From contig CAJLVJ010000044.1 of assembly GCA_905210085.1 (NCBI GenBank), positions 1 to 15,883 on the forward strand: 15,883 nt of DNA. The letters run 5' to 3'. A program made the position numbers and the translations under genes. The notes under the pieces were generated by a model that was not told the DNA's origin, did not search any database, and saw only the letters and a list, made by a program, of their open reading frames with translations. Every line of letters begins with the position of its first letter. Positions within the stretch are counted from its first letter, which is position 1. This stretch comes from an uncultured Collinsella sp. (lineage in GTDB: Bacteria; Actinomycetota; Coriobacteriia; Coriobacteriales; Coriobacteriaceae). Positions 6,979-13,511 of this stretch are shown here, one piece after another.

Positions 6979-8589
6979 TTACAGAAGACTCTCGAACTTC
7001 AGAAGACTCTCGAACTTCTCGCGAACCTGCGGGACGGTAAGGCCGATGATGACCTGGATTGACTGACCTTGGACCACCAAGCCATGCGTACCGATCGCCT
7101 TGAAGGAAGCCTCGGGTGCAACGACGCTCTTGTCCTTGACGTTAACGCGCAGACGGGTAGCGCAGTTAGTTACATCGATGATGTTATCCGTGCCACCGAG
7201 CAGATCGAGGATGTTCTCGGCAAGCACCAAGCGCTCATCATCTTTACTCTGGGCGACCGATTTGCCAGCAGCAGCACCGCCCTGCTTTTGCTTGTAGTCG
7301 GCCTTGGACTTGAGCTCGACCTCAACATCGTCATCCTCGCGACCGGGGGTCTTAAAGTCGAACTTGACGATCAGGAAACGGAAGACCACGACCCAAAGGG
7401 CGGTAAAGCACAGACCGACAAGGATGGAGATGGCGTACTGCAGACCGTGTGCGGCCCAAAGGGGCAGCCAGTCCCACGAGAGCATCGAGATGATGCCGCC
7501 GTCGAAGATGCCCACGACGCCAAGGAGGTTTTGAGCCATGCAGCCAAGCGCTCCGAGCACGCAGTGGACGACGAACAGGCCGGGCGCGATGAACAGGAAG
7601 GTGAAGTCAAGCGGCTCGGTGATACCGCAAAGCATAGCGGTAAGGGTGACCGGGATCAGCAGAGCCTTGACGCGCTGCTTGCGCTCGGGTTTGGCGGTCA
7701 TATAAAACGCAATGGCGACGCCAAGCGAGCCGAAGACCTTAGTCCAACCAGGGCAGGTATAGGCAGCCCAGGGTGCAGCATCCTTAAGAGCAATGCTCGG
7801 ATCGGCAGCCAGTTGGGGCAGGATGTTGGCCCAAGCAGCAAAGATGCCGCCGTTGACCGCCGCGTTGTCGTAATAGAACGGCGTATAGATAAAGTGGTGC
7901 AGGCCTGTAGGGATCAGCACGCGCTCGAAGAAAGCAAAGACACCCACGCCAAACGTACCGGCGGAAAGGATGAATCCCTGGAAGGCGGAGATAGCAGCCT
8001 GAACATGCGGCCACACCAGGCAGGCGATAAGAGCGACCGGAACCATAACGAAGAAACCGATCATATAGATGAACACGGAGCCCGAGAACACGCCCAGCCA
8101 CTCAGGAAGTTCGGTGTCGAAGAACTTGTTATGCAGCATCGTGGCGATACCAGAGATAATGAGCGCGCCCATGATGCCCATATCAAGCGTTTTGATGCTT
8201 GCGATAGTGGCAAGACCAGTACCGCTGCCCGCCTCGACAGAGTAGTCGACCCCAAAGACAGGGCCCCACTGCCCCAAGATTGTGCTTACAAAGTAGTTGA
8301 AGGTAAGGTAGATGGCCAAAGCCTCCATGCAGCAGCGAGCGTTCTGCTTGTTCGCGAGCGAGATTGGCAACGCTACGCAAAACAGCAACGGCATCTGGTT
8401 AAAGAGCGTCCAACCACCCTGGAGCAGCACATTCCAACAATCAAACCAAAGATGGCCCGCGGTGGCCATCTCGCCAAAGATCGCCTCGGTGGTAAACAAC
8501 GTGCCCAGGCCAACGACGATTCCGGAAAATGCGAAAAGAATTGCAGGCGTGTACATTGCACCGCCGAAACGTTGTATCTTTTGCATCAT
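6979..8589 (-). CDS. PTS permease EIICB, alpha-glucoside (glucose/maltose superfamily) type
   Basis: Imports and phosphorylates a sugar, probably an alpha-glucoside, across the cytoplasmic membrane. The 536-residue product has the EIIC domain first (to about residue 410, many hydrophobic helices, starting MMQKIQRFGGAMYTPAILFAFSG). A charged linker rich in D, E and K follows, then an EIIB domain with phosphorylated Cys476 in VTNCATRLRVNVKD. No EIIA domain is attached, so a glucose-type EIIA must come from elsewhere. The frame opens at 8640, but the start at 8589 is preferred because AGAGAGGGGG lies about ten bases upstream and the product then matches the family N-terminus. It precedes the GH4 gene and is divergent from the dehydrogenase-gntR pair. 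The last six residues are duplicated (KFESLLKFESLL). Family is firm; substrate is inferred from the GH4 partner. Confidence 0.92.
   Translation of the reverse strand: MMQKIQRFGGAMYTPAILFAFSGIVVGLGTLFTTEAIFGEMATAGHLWFDCWNVLLQGGWTLFNQMPLLFCVALPISLANKQNARCCMEALAIYLTFNYFVSTILGQWGPVFGVDYSVEAGSGTGLATIASIKTLDMGIMGALIISGIATMLHNKFFDTELPEWLGVFSGSVFIYMIGFFVMVPVALIACLVWPHVQAAISAFQGFILSAGTFGVGVFAFFERVLIPTGLHHFIYTPFYYDNAAVNGGIFAAWANILPQLAADPSIALKDAAPWAAYTCPGWTKVFGSLGVAIAFYMTAKPERKQRVKALLIPVTLTAMLCGITEPLDFTFLFIAPGLFVVHCVLGALGCMAQNLLGVVGIFDGGIISMLSWDWLPLWAAHGLQYAISILVGLCFTALWVVVFRFLIVKFDFKTPGREDDDVEVELKSKADYKQKQGGAAAGKSVAQSKDDERLVLAENILDLLGGTDNIIDVTNCATRLRVNVKDKSVVAPEASFKAIGTHGLVVQGQSIQVIIGLTVPQVREKFESLLKFESLL
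6982..7017. repeat. Exact 18 bp tandem duplication at the 3' end of the EIICB gene
   Basis: CAGAAGACTCTCGAACTT occurs at 6982-6999 and again at 7000-7017 without any change. On the coding strand this doubles the terminal KFESLL, directly before the TAA stop. It is in frame, so the protein gains six residues. Perfect identity suggests a recent slippage event. Confidence 0.95.
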
Positions 8590-8734
8590 GACGGGGAATC
8601 CCCCTCTCTTCATTCGGAGCGGCTGCGGTTTTGGCTTCACTCGAGACCGCAGACGCGCCGTTTGCGTGTACCTCGTGCAATAGGACGGGTGGGCCCGTGT
8701 CCCCGGCTTCTTGCGCTTCTATTTTTATCATATC

Positions 8735-8750
8735 ACTTATCTAGACAAGT
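8735..8750. promoter_or_regulatory. Candidate GntR operator 1 (TCTAGA-centred)
   Basis: ACTTATCTAGACAAGT is a 16 bp palindrome with one mismatched pair, centred on CTAG. It lies just upstream of the possible PTS -10 on the minus strand. The shape (T-rich half, TCTAGA-like core) fits operators described for HutC-subfamily GntR regulators. The binding protein is inferred from the linked regulator gene at 10038. Confidence 0.6.
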
Positions 8751-8865
8751 TAATACGGTTTCTGTGTTCGGTCAGCGGTCGATTATTGGCCGTAAACGGT
8801 ATAAGTCCAGTATTTTGCCTGCTAAATCTGACATATCTGATGGCTGCATTTTATATTTCTTTTCA

Positions 8866-8881
8866 ACTTGTCTAGATGTGC
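8866..8881. promoter_or_regulatory. Candidate GntR operator 2 (TCTAGA-centred)
   Basis: ACTTGTCTAGATGTGC has one perfect half (ACTTGTCTAGA, the reverse complement of the right part of operator 1) and a degenerate other half. It sits directly upstream of the dehydrogenase -35 at 8882. Sharing an 11-base half with operator 1 makes a chance match unlikely. Confidence 0.6.
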
Positions 8882-8910
8882 TTGTCTATTCCTCTAGACA
8901 TACCTATACT
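8882..8910 (+). promoter_or_regulatory. Dehydrogenase-gntR promoter with an operator in the spacer
   Basis: TTGTCT (8882-8887) and TATACT (8905-8910) are separated by exactly 17 bp, a good sigma-70-type promoter. The spacer contains a third TCTAGA (8893-8898); TGTCTA (8883-8888) and TAGACA (8895-8900) also form an inverted pair. A repressor here would block RNA polymerase directly. The start codon at 8947 follows with TAAGGAG at 8935-8941. Confidence 0.7.
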
Positions 8911-8946
8911 TCATTACAATATTCACCGCCACGTTAAGGAGTCACC

Positions 8947-9972
8947 ATGAAAAGCGCGGTCTTCTATGGAAAGCACGACCTCAGAGTCGAGGAATCGGCA
9001 AAGCCGGCCGTGGGCAAGCGCGACGTTCTGATCAACGTCAAAGCTTGCGGCGTCTGCGGTACCGACGTGCATATCTATGAAGGCGACAAGGGCGCAGCCG
9101 ACGTTACCCCGCCCACGATCCTTGGCCATGAGTTTGCGGGCGTTGTCGAGGCCGTAGGCAGCGACGTCGCTGGCTTTAAACCGGGCGATCGCGTGTGCAT
9201 CGACCCAAACCATCCCTGCGGCTGCTGCGAACCCTGCCGCGACGGAATCAACCACTACTGCGAGCATATGACCGGTTACGGCACCACCGTTAACGGCGGC
9301 TTTGCCGAGTACTGCTCCGTCGATATGCAGCAAGTCTACAAGTTGGGCGATCACACCAGCTTTGAGCAGGGTGCTATGACCGAGCCCGTCGCCTGCTGCC
9401 TGCACGGCATCGATATGTGCAACATCAAGCCCGGCAGCACAGTTGTCGTTATCGGCGGCGGCATGATCGGCCTGCTCATGATGCAGCTCGCCAAAAACGC
9501 CGGCGCCACCAAGGTCGTCTTGCTCGAGCCTGTCGAAGGCAAGCGCGAGGTTGCGCTCAAACTCGGCGCCGACCTGGCAATTGATTCCATCCACGAGGAC
9601 GTCCCGGCCCGCCTGAAGCAGGAGGGCGTCGGCAACGTCGATGTCGTTATCGAGTGTGTTGGCAAGCCCGTCACCATCGAGCAGGCCATCCAGATCGCCG
9701 GCCACAAGGCTACGGTCATGATGTTCGGCCTCACCAAGCCCGATGAGACAATCACCGTCAAGCCCTTCGAGGTCTTCCAGAAGGAGCTTGTGCTTACCTC
9801 GTCCTACATCAACCCTTATACGCAGCGTCGCGCGCTCGAGCTCATCGACTCTGGCAGGCTCGACGTATCCTCGATGGTCGCCAAGGTGGCTTCCCTCGAC
9901 GAACTCGGTGCCATCCTATCGGACCCGGCGCTGCGCGCCATGGGCAAATATATAATTGACCCCAGCAAGTAA
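8947..9972 (+). CDS. Zinc-dependent medium-chain dehydrogenase, polyol (sorbitol/threonine dehydrogenase) type
   Basis: Probably oxidises a sugar alcohol or related secondary alcohol with NAD(P). The 341-residue protein carries both zinc sites of the MDR family. The catalytic site is Cys37 in GVCGTD, His61-Glu62 in LGHEFAG and Glu148 in TEPVACCLHG. The structural site is Cys91, Cys94, Cys97 and Cys105 in CGCCEPCRDGINHYC. The Rossmann motif GGGMIG lies at residues 172-177, followed by an acidic residue in LLEPVEGKRE, which suggests NAD. The start has TAAGGAG six bases upstream. The gntR gene follows after 65 bp, and the phosphoglucoside PTS and GH4 genes are divergent, so a polyol released from a glucosyl-polyol is a plausible substrate. 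Which polyol cannot be read from sequence. Confidence 0.9.
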   Translation: MKSAVFYGKHDLRVEESAKPAVGKRDVLINVKACGVCGTDVHIYEGDKGAADVTPPTILGHEFAGVVEAVGSDVAGFKPGDRVCIDPNHPCGCCEPCRDGINHYCEHMTGYGTTVNGGFAEYCSVDMQQVYKLGDHTSFEQGAMTEPVACCLHGIDMCNIKPGSTVVVIGGGMIGLLMMQLAKNAGATKVVLLEPVEGKREVALKLGADLAIDSIHEDVPARLKQEGVGNVDVVIECVGKPVTIEQAIQIAGHKATVMMFGLTKPDETITVKPFEVFQKELVLTSSYINPYTQRRALELIDSGRLDVSSMVAKVASLDELGAILSDPALRAMGKYIIDPSK

Positions 9973-9985
9973 ATCGATCGACACC

Positions 9986-10017
9986 TGCGCGAGCAGTCCT
10001 CATCCGCCGCTCGCGCA
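9986..10017. promoter_or_regulatory. Intercistronic stem-loop between dehydrogenase and gntR
   Basis: TGCGCGAGC (9986-9994) and GCTCGCGCA (10009-10017) pair perfectly over 9 bp with a 14-base loop. No T-run follows, so it is not a standard intrinsic terminator. It ends 20 bases before the gntR start and could reduce or stabilise the downstream message. Confidence 0.5.
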
Positions 10018-10037
10018 CTCAACTCTAGGAGACCGTC

Positions 10038-10793
10038 ATGGCGCGAGCCATCTTCCAAACCATTTATGACAGCGTGAAGCAGTCGATTGACGACGGCACA
10101 TACGCCTATCTAAGCTATCTGCCTTCGGAGACTGAACTCACGCAGCTGTTTGGCTGTTCGCGCATGACGGTCCGTCGCGCCATCTCGATGCTTGCGGCAG
10201 ATGGCTACGTGCTCCCCCAGCAAGGCAAAGGCATGCGCGTCATTCGCAACATCAGTGACGAGACGAGTCGTGGCGGCGGCGGACTCGAGACCTTTAAGGA
10301 AATCGCAGCCAGCCGAGGCTTTGAGCTCAAAACGGTTACCACTGTCTTTGAGCTCCTCGTCTGTAACAAGGCGCTCTCCAAGATTACCGGGTTTCCCGAA
10401 GGCTGTGAGCTCACGCGTGCCAAACGCATCCGTTATGCAGACGGACGAGCCGTGTGCTCCGACGACTCCTATTACCTAAGCTCACAGGTACCGGGGTTGA
10501 CAACCGAGATAGTCAACGACTCAATCTATCGTTACCTCGAAGAAGGCCTTGGCATTAAGATTGCCACGGGCAAACGCGATGTAACGATTGAGCATCCCAC
10601 ACCCGAGGATGCACGCGTGCTCGATCTCGACGACTTTAACGCACTCGCCGTTGTACGCGGACAGACCTACAACGCCGACGGCATCCTTATGGAATACACC
10701 GAGACAAAGCAGGTTCCCAGCTTCTTTTTACTCCACGAAACGGTCACCCGCCGCAATAACGGCAGTGAGACCCATCAGAGCAGTATGAGCTAA
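10038..10793 (+). CDS. GntR-family transcriptional regulator, HutC subfamily (UTRA domain)
   Basis: A 251-residue sugar-responsive repressor candidate. Residues 1 to about 70 form the winged helix-turn-helix, with LPSETELTQLFGCSRMTVRRAISMLAADGY cut here into its two signatures: LPSETEL before and SRMTVRRAI in the recognition helix, then the wing LPQQGKGMRVI. Residues about 80-245 are a UTRA effector domain (E-x-F at LETFKEIAASRG, then ELTRAKRIRYADG and a final IEHPTPEDARVLDL segment), as in TreR and NagR, which sense phosphorylated sugars. The start is preceded by AGGAG. It is co-oriented with the dehydrogenase and ends at a strong terminator. The TCTAGA-centred sites in the divergent region are its likely targets, and a phosphorylated sugar its likely inducer. 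Confidence 0.92.
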   Translation: MARAIFQTIYDSVKQSIDDGTYAYLSYLPSETELTQLFGCSRMTVRRAISMLAADGYVLPQQGKGMRVIRNISDETSRGGGGLETFKEIAASRGFELKTVTTVFELLVCNKALSKITGFPEGCELTRAKRIRYADGRAVCSDDSYYLSSQVPGLTTEIVNDSIYRYLEEGLGIKIATGKRDVTIEHPTPEDARVLDLDDFNALAVVRGQTYNADGILMEYTETKQVPSFFLLHETVTRRNNGSETHQSSMS

Positions 10794-10802
10794 CTGTCTA
10801 TT

Positions 10803-10874
10803 AGTTGCGGTGAAATAGTTCCTAGAATGGCCAGCTTAAGGGCAAAACGGGAACTATTCCACCGCAACTTTTTT
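10803..10874 (+). terminator. Long-stem intrinsic terminator after gntR
   Basis: Arms at 10803-10822 (AGTTGCGGTG...GTTCC) and 10850-10869 (GGAACTATT...GCAACT) pair over 20 bp with one mismatch, around a 27-base loop. TTTTTT at 10869-10874 follows on the plus strand. It lies ten bases after the gntR stop. The stem is unusually long for a terminator and may be a dispersed repeat unit. Confidence 0.88.
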
Positions 10875-10905
10875 GGCCGGCGGGGCAGTATCTGTCCCAC
10901 CGGCC
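10875..10905. terminator. Second hairpin in the convergent gap
   Basis: GGCCGG (10875-10880) and CCGGCC (10900-10905) with inner GGG/CCC pairing form a hairpin abutting the preceding T-run. It lies 19 bases after the stop of the iron-sulfur protein gene on the minus strand. On that strand it is followed by A-residues and then the long stem, so it may block read-through between the convergent genes without being a classic terminator. Confidence 0.5.
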
Positions 10906-10924
10906 ATCATGTACGCTCTTTTAG

Positions 10925-12178
10925 CTAGTCCGCGAGCTTTTCCACCTGGTCGAGCATCTTGTCAAGCTTGGCCTTTGCCTCGGCCTTGACCTTCTCAGCT
11001 TCTTCGTGAGCCTTCGCCTTCTGGGCAGCCTTTTCCTCGACTTCGGGATCGACAACGACCAAGTTGGACGCGTCGTGCTCAACAAGTTTGAGCGCATGTT
11101 CGGGACACACCTTGACACAGGCACCGCAGCCCAAACAATACGTGGACTCCAACGCAAAGCGACCGCTTCCCACCAAATCGCAGGCAAACGTGGGGCACAC
11201 GTTGACGCACTCGCCGCACGACGTGCACTTGTCAAAATCGCATTCCGGCGTGCTCACCTGCATGTTCTGGGCAAGCTCGGGGTGGTTTTGCAACGTCGAG
11301 AGCACCAGTTGGCGCCCATGCGTAAGCGAACGACGACGCTTGGTCGTCGTGGTGCCGCACATGGTGTTGAGCGTGCGCTCCAGCTGGGTAATCTGATGGC
11401 GATGGGCCTTGAGCTTTTGCGTCACCGAGGCCAGCGCCGCCGTCGCCGGATTGAGCTTGGTCACCGTCAGGCCCGTCGTGCGGGCAATCTTTTCCATGTA
11501 CTCCTTGCGCTCGTACTCGCGAAGTTTATGGCACTTGAGGCTCTTGGGGTCGACCTCCAAGCCCATACCCGTGCCAGACCACTCCTCGGCCTTCGCAATC
11601 GCCTCGCCCAGAATGTCCTCACCGCCGGTGTTGCGGCATTTATCGCACACGCCCAGCGGCAGGTAGACGCTCACGTTGGGATAGTCGGCCAGCACCGAGA
11701 ACCAAGTCTCGGCCGTAATATCGCCCACGCAGGCGACGACGACCTCGTTCTCGCGCGGCATGCGCTTGAGGGCGCGCGTGCAGGTGACGTAGGCGGTCTC
11801 GTGGCTCGTTGCCGCCGAGACGATATCGTCATACAGGTTTTTGGGCGCCAGACGCGGCGAGATGATCGCCTCGGTCGGACAGGCAGCGGCGCACAGGCCG
11901 CACTTGCGACAGGAGTCGAGGATCTCGATGGCGTCTTCCTCGACCTCGATAGCGTTGACCGGGCACACGTCCATGCACGCGGTGCAGCCGCTCTTTTCGT
12001 TTTTGCAGGTCAGACACGGAATGGTGTTGCCGCGTGGGCGCTCCTTGTAGTCGGCAGGATTCCACTGCGGCGCCGACGGATCGAGTGCATCGGTCACGCC
12101 GCCAAGCGGGTTTTTAAGAAAATCGAAACCCTTGCTGATCTCGATAATGTCATCAAACAGATCGTGTTCCTGCGCCAT
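10925..12178 (-). CDS. Polyferredoxin-like protein with four [4Fe-4S] motifs
   Basis: An electron-transfer protein of 417 residues with 25 cysteines; its partner is unknown. Near the N-terminus is a variant cluster (C55-x2-C58-x6-C65-x2-C68-x3-C72-P) and a canonical CRKCGLCAAACP (90-101). The middle (about 125-300) has no ferredoxin motif but holds Cys133, Cys150, Cys178, Cys181, Cys216 and Cys274; segments such as EVVVACVGDI and LPLGVCDKC faintly recall hydrogenase/heterodisulfide reductase delta-type domains, which is tentative. Near the C-terminus are two canonical motifs, CTSCGECVNVCP (318-329) and CLGCGACVKVCP (348-359). A charged Lys/Glu/Ala tail (about 380-417) looks helical. No signal peptide or membrane helix is seen. 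The start at 12178 is preceded by GGGAGGGG; an ATG ten codons upstream lacks this. TATCAT at 12224-12219 is a possible -10. It follows the gldA-like gene by 151 bp. Confidence 0.85.
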   Translation of the reverse strand: MAQEHDLFDDIIEISKGFDFLKNPLGGVTDALDPSAPQWNPADYKERPRGNTIPCLTCKNEKSGCTACMDVCPVNAIEVEEDAIEILDSCRKCGLCAAACPTEAIISPRLAPKNLYDDIVSAATSHETAYVTCTRALKRMPRENEVVVACVGDITAETWFSVLADYPNVSVYLPLGVCDKCRNTGGEDILGEAIAKAEEWSGTGMGLEVDPKSLKCHKLREYERKEYMEKIARTTGLTVTKLNPATAALASVTQKLKAHRHQITQLERTLNTMCGTTTTKRRRSLTHGRQLVLSTLQNHPELAQNMQVSTPECDFDKCTSCGECVNVCPTFACDLVGSGRFALESTYCLGCGACVKVCPEHALKLVEHDASNLVVVDPEVEEKAAQKAKAHEEAEKVKAEAKAKLDKMLDQVEKLAD

Positions 12179-12329
12179 GCGCGGCCCCTCCCTGAGCAGT
12201 GCAAACAAGCAAGAGATAATGATACGCTATCGGCCCACGCCTCGGGCAAATTACACGCGGCTCATCTTTGCGGCAAATAGTCCATGGCCTATCGCTGCCT
12301 CGATTGCACAAGATCAATCAAGTGCCAAG

Positions 12330-13397
12330 CTATGCCTCGCGCATGAGCTCGACAAGCTTTTGCCTGGTCACCTTGGCCTGTTCGTTAGCCATATTGCGTT
12401 CGTTTCTAAAGGCCGCATCTGCAACGCTCATCAGGTCGGCATCGGAAATCTCGCCAAGGCCCAGCTCCTCGAGCGTCGTCGGTAGGCCGACGCGCTGGCA
12501 AAACTCGAGCACCTGATCAAGCTCGGGTGCACGCTCCAGGCGCAGCTGCACCACCAGGCCAAATGCCACGGCCTCGCCATGCATTGCCTTGCACTCGGGC
12601 AGAATCGTCAACCCGTTGGCGATGGCATGCGCCAACGCCAAGCCACCGCTCTCAAAGCCAACACCCGAGAGCAGAATATTGCACTCGATCAGGCGCTCAA
12701 CTGCCGGCGATGTACGGCCCTTTTTGAGATCGCGCTTGGCAGCGACGCCGCACTCCATGAGTGTGTCATAGCAGGCACGAGCCGCAACCAAGGCCAAGTG
12801 TCCCGGCGCGCCACCGTGCTCGTTGGCGCCGTGCGCCGCGGCGCACGAACGCGCCTCAAAATACGTTGCCAGCGCATCGCCCATACCAGAGACCGTCATA
12901 CGCAGTGGGGCCGCCGCGACCACGTTGGTATCGACCACGACCAGGTCTGGATTCTTCTCGAGCATCAGGTAGCGGTCGAACGACCCATCCTCGTGATACA
13001 GCACCGAAATCGCGCTGCACGGACCATCCATCGAAGCCGCCGTGGGGCACACGCACAACGGCAACTCGGCATAAAACGCAACGGCCTTGGCGATATCGAG
13101 CATCTTGCCGCCGCCAATACCCACCACCATGTCGCAATACTCGGCCCGGGCTTCCTTAGCCATTTTTACAACGGCCTCTTCCGTACACGGACCGTTATAG
13201 ATCTTAAAGAATGGCTCGCTTAGATCTTCGTCCAGAAATCCATCGACGATCTGCCTGCACAGCCGATCCTCGGTGCCCTGGTCAAACAAGACATAGGCAG
13301 CGCAGCCCAACCATGACAAATACCTGCCCTGACGCGAGAGCTCGCCCGGCCCCTGAACATACCGACCGGGACCGCCATATACCATGGGAAGTGCCAT
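12330..13397 (-). CDS. GldA-family NAD-dependent polyol dehydrogenase, diverged paralogue
   Basis: A 355-residue member of the glycerol dehydrogenase group of iron/zinc-containing alcohol dehydrogenases. The nucleotide-binding motif GIGGGKMLDIAKA is at about residues 93-105. Metal ligands are intact: Asp174 in GMGDALATYFEA, His257 in ALAHAIANG and His273 in AMHGEAVAFG; Asp124 in SMDGPCS matches the conserved active-site Asp. It differs from its neighbour gldA in the usual AHAIHNG, which reads AHAIANG here, and in the stretch 184-205, so its substrate may differ. The start at 13397 follows GAAGGGGCGG with good spacing; the ATG at 13421 has a weaker site. The gene follows gldA after a terminator, and the iron-sulfur protein gene lies downstream. 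Dehydrogenase function is likely; glycerol as substrate is uncertain. Confidence 0.88.
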   Translation of the reverse strand: MALPMVYGGPGRYVQGPGELSRQGRYLSWLGCAAYVLFDQGTEDRLCRQIVDGFLDEDLSEPFFKIYNGPCTEEAVVKMAKEARAEYCDMVVGIGGGKMLDIAKAVAFYAELPLCVCPTAASMDGPCSAISVLYHEDGSFDRYLMLEKNPDLVVVDTNVVAAAPLRMTVSGMGDALATYFEARSCAAAHGANEHGGAPGHLALVAARACYDTLMECGVAAKRDLKKGRTSPAVERLIECNILLSGVGFESGGLALAHAIANGLTILPECKAMHGEAVAFGLVVQLRLERAPELDQVLEFCQRVGLPTTLEELGLGEISDADLMSVADAAFRNERNMANEQAKVTRQKLVELMREA

Positions 13398-13428
13398 ACG
13401 AGAATCCGCCCCTTCATTCACTCAACAT

Positions 13429-13459
13429 TGGTGCAAAGCAACCTGACCCCCTTGCACCA
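13429..13459 (-). promoter_or_regulatory. Leader hairpin of the second gldA-like gene
   Basis: TGGTGCAA (13429-13436) and TTGCACCA (13452-13459) pair perfectly over 8 bp with a 15-base loop. It lies between the gldA terminator and the start of the downstream gene, 31 bases before the ATG. It could be an operator (inverted repeat in DNA) or an mRNA structure. No promoter hexamers are obvious in the short gap. Confidence 0.45.
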
Positions 13460-13463
13460 TAGC

Positions 13464-13499
13464 AAAAAGGGGCAAAGCCATCTGCTGGCTTTGCCCCTT
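13464..13499 (-). terminator. Intrinsic terminator after gldA
   Basis: AAGGGGCAAAGCCA (13467-13480) and TGGCTTTGCCCCTT (13486-13499) pair perfectly over 14 bp around a 5-base loop. On the minus strand the stem runs into CTTTTTGC, giving the T-run. It begins 12 bases after the gldA stop. Confidence 0.92.
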
Positions 13500-13511
13500 C
13501 CTTAGCTTGAT

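Larger units (their letters stand above)
8590..8946. promoter_or_regulatory. Divergent control region between the PTS gene and the dehydrogenase gene
   Basis: A gene-free 357 bp, AT-rich in its right part (from about 8720). It holds the three TCTAGA-centred sites and the plus-strand promoter listed separately. On the minus strand, TATGAT (8732-8727) is a possible -10 for the PTS operon, close to the leftmost TCTAGA site, but its -35 is poor. The resulting PTS leader of over 100 bases contains a hairpin-prone segment at 8683-8702. A direct repeat of ATCTGA (spaced by three bases, about 8826-8840) and a CCGT-AA-ACGG inverted repeat near 8792-8801 lie between the outer sites. I found no ORF worth calling. 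Confidence 0.6.

Noticed and set aside
7069..8937. 622-codon plus-strand frame opposite the PTS gene
   Set aside because: The longest open frame here, but opposite a complete EIICB; it also runs through the AT-rich control region without recognisable domains.
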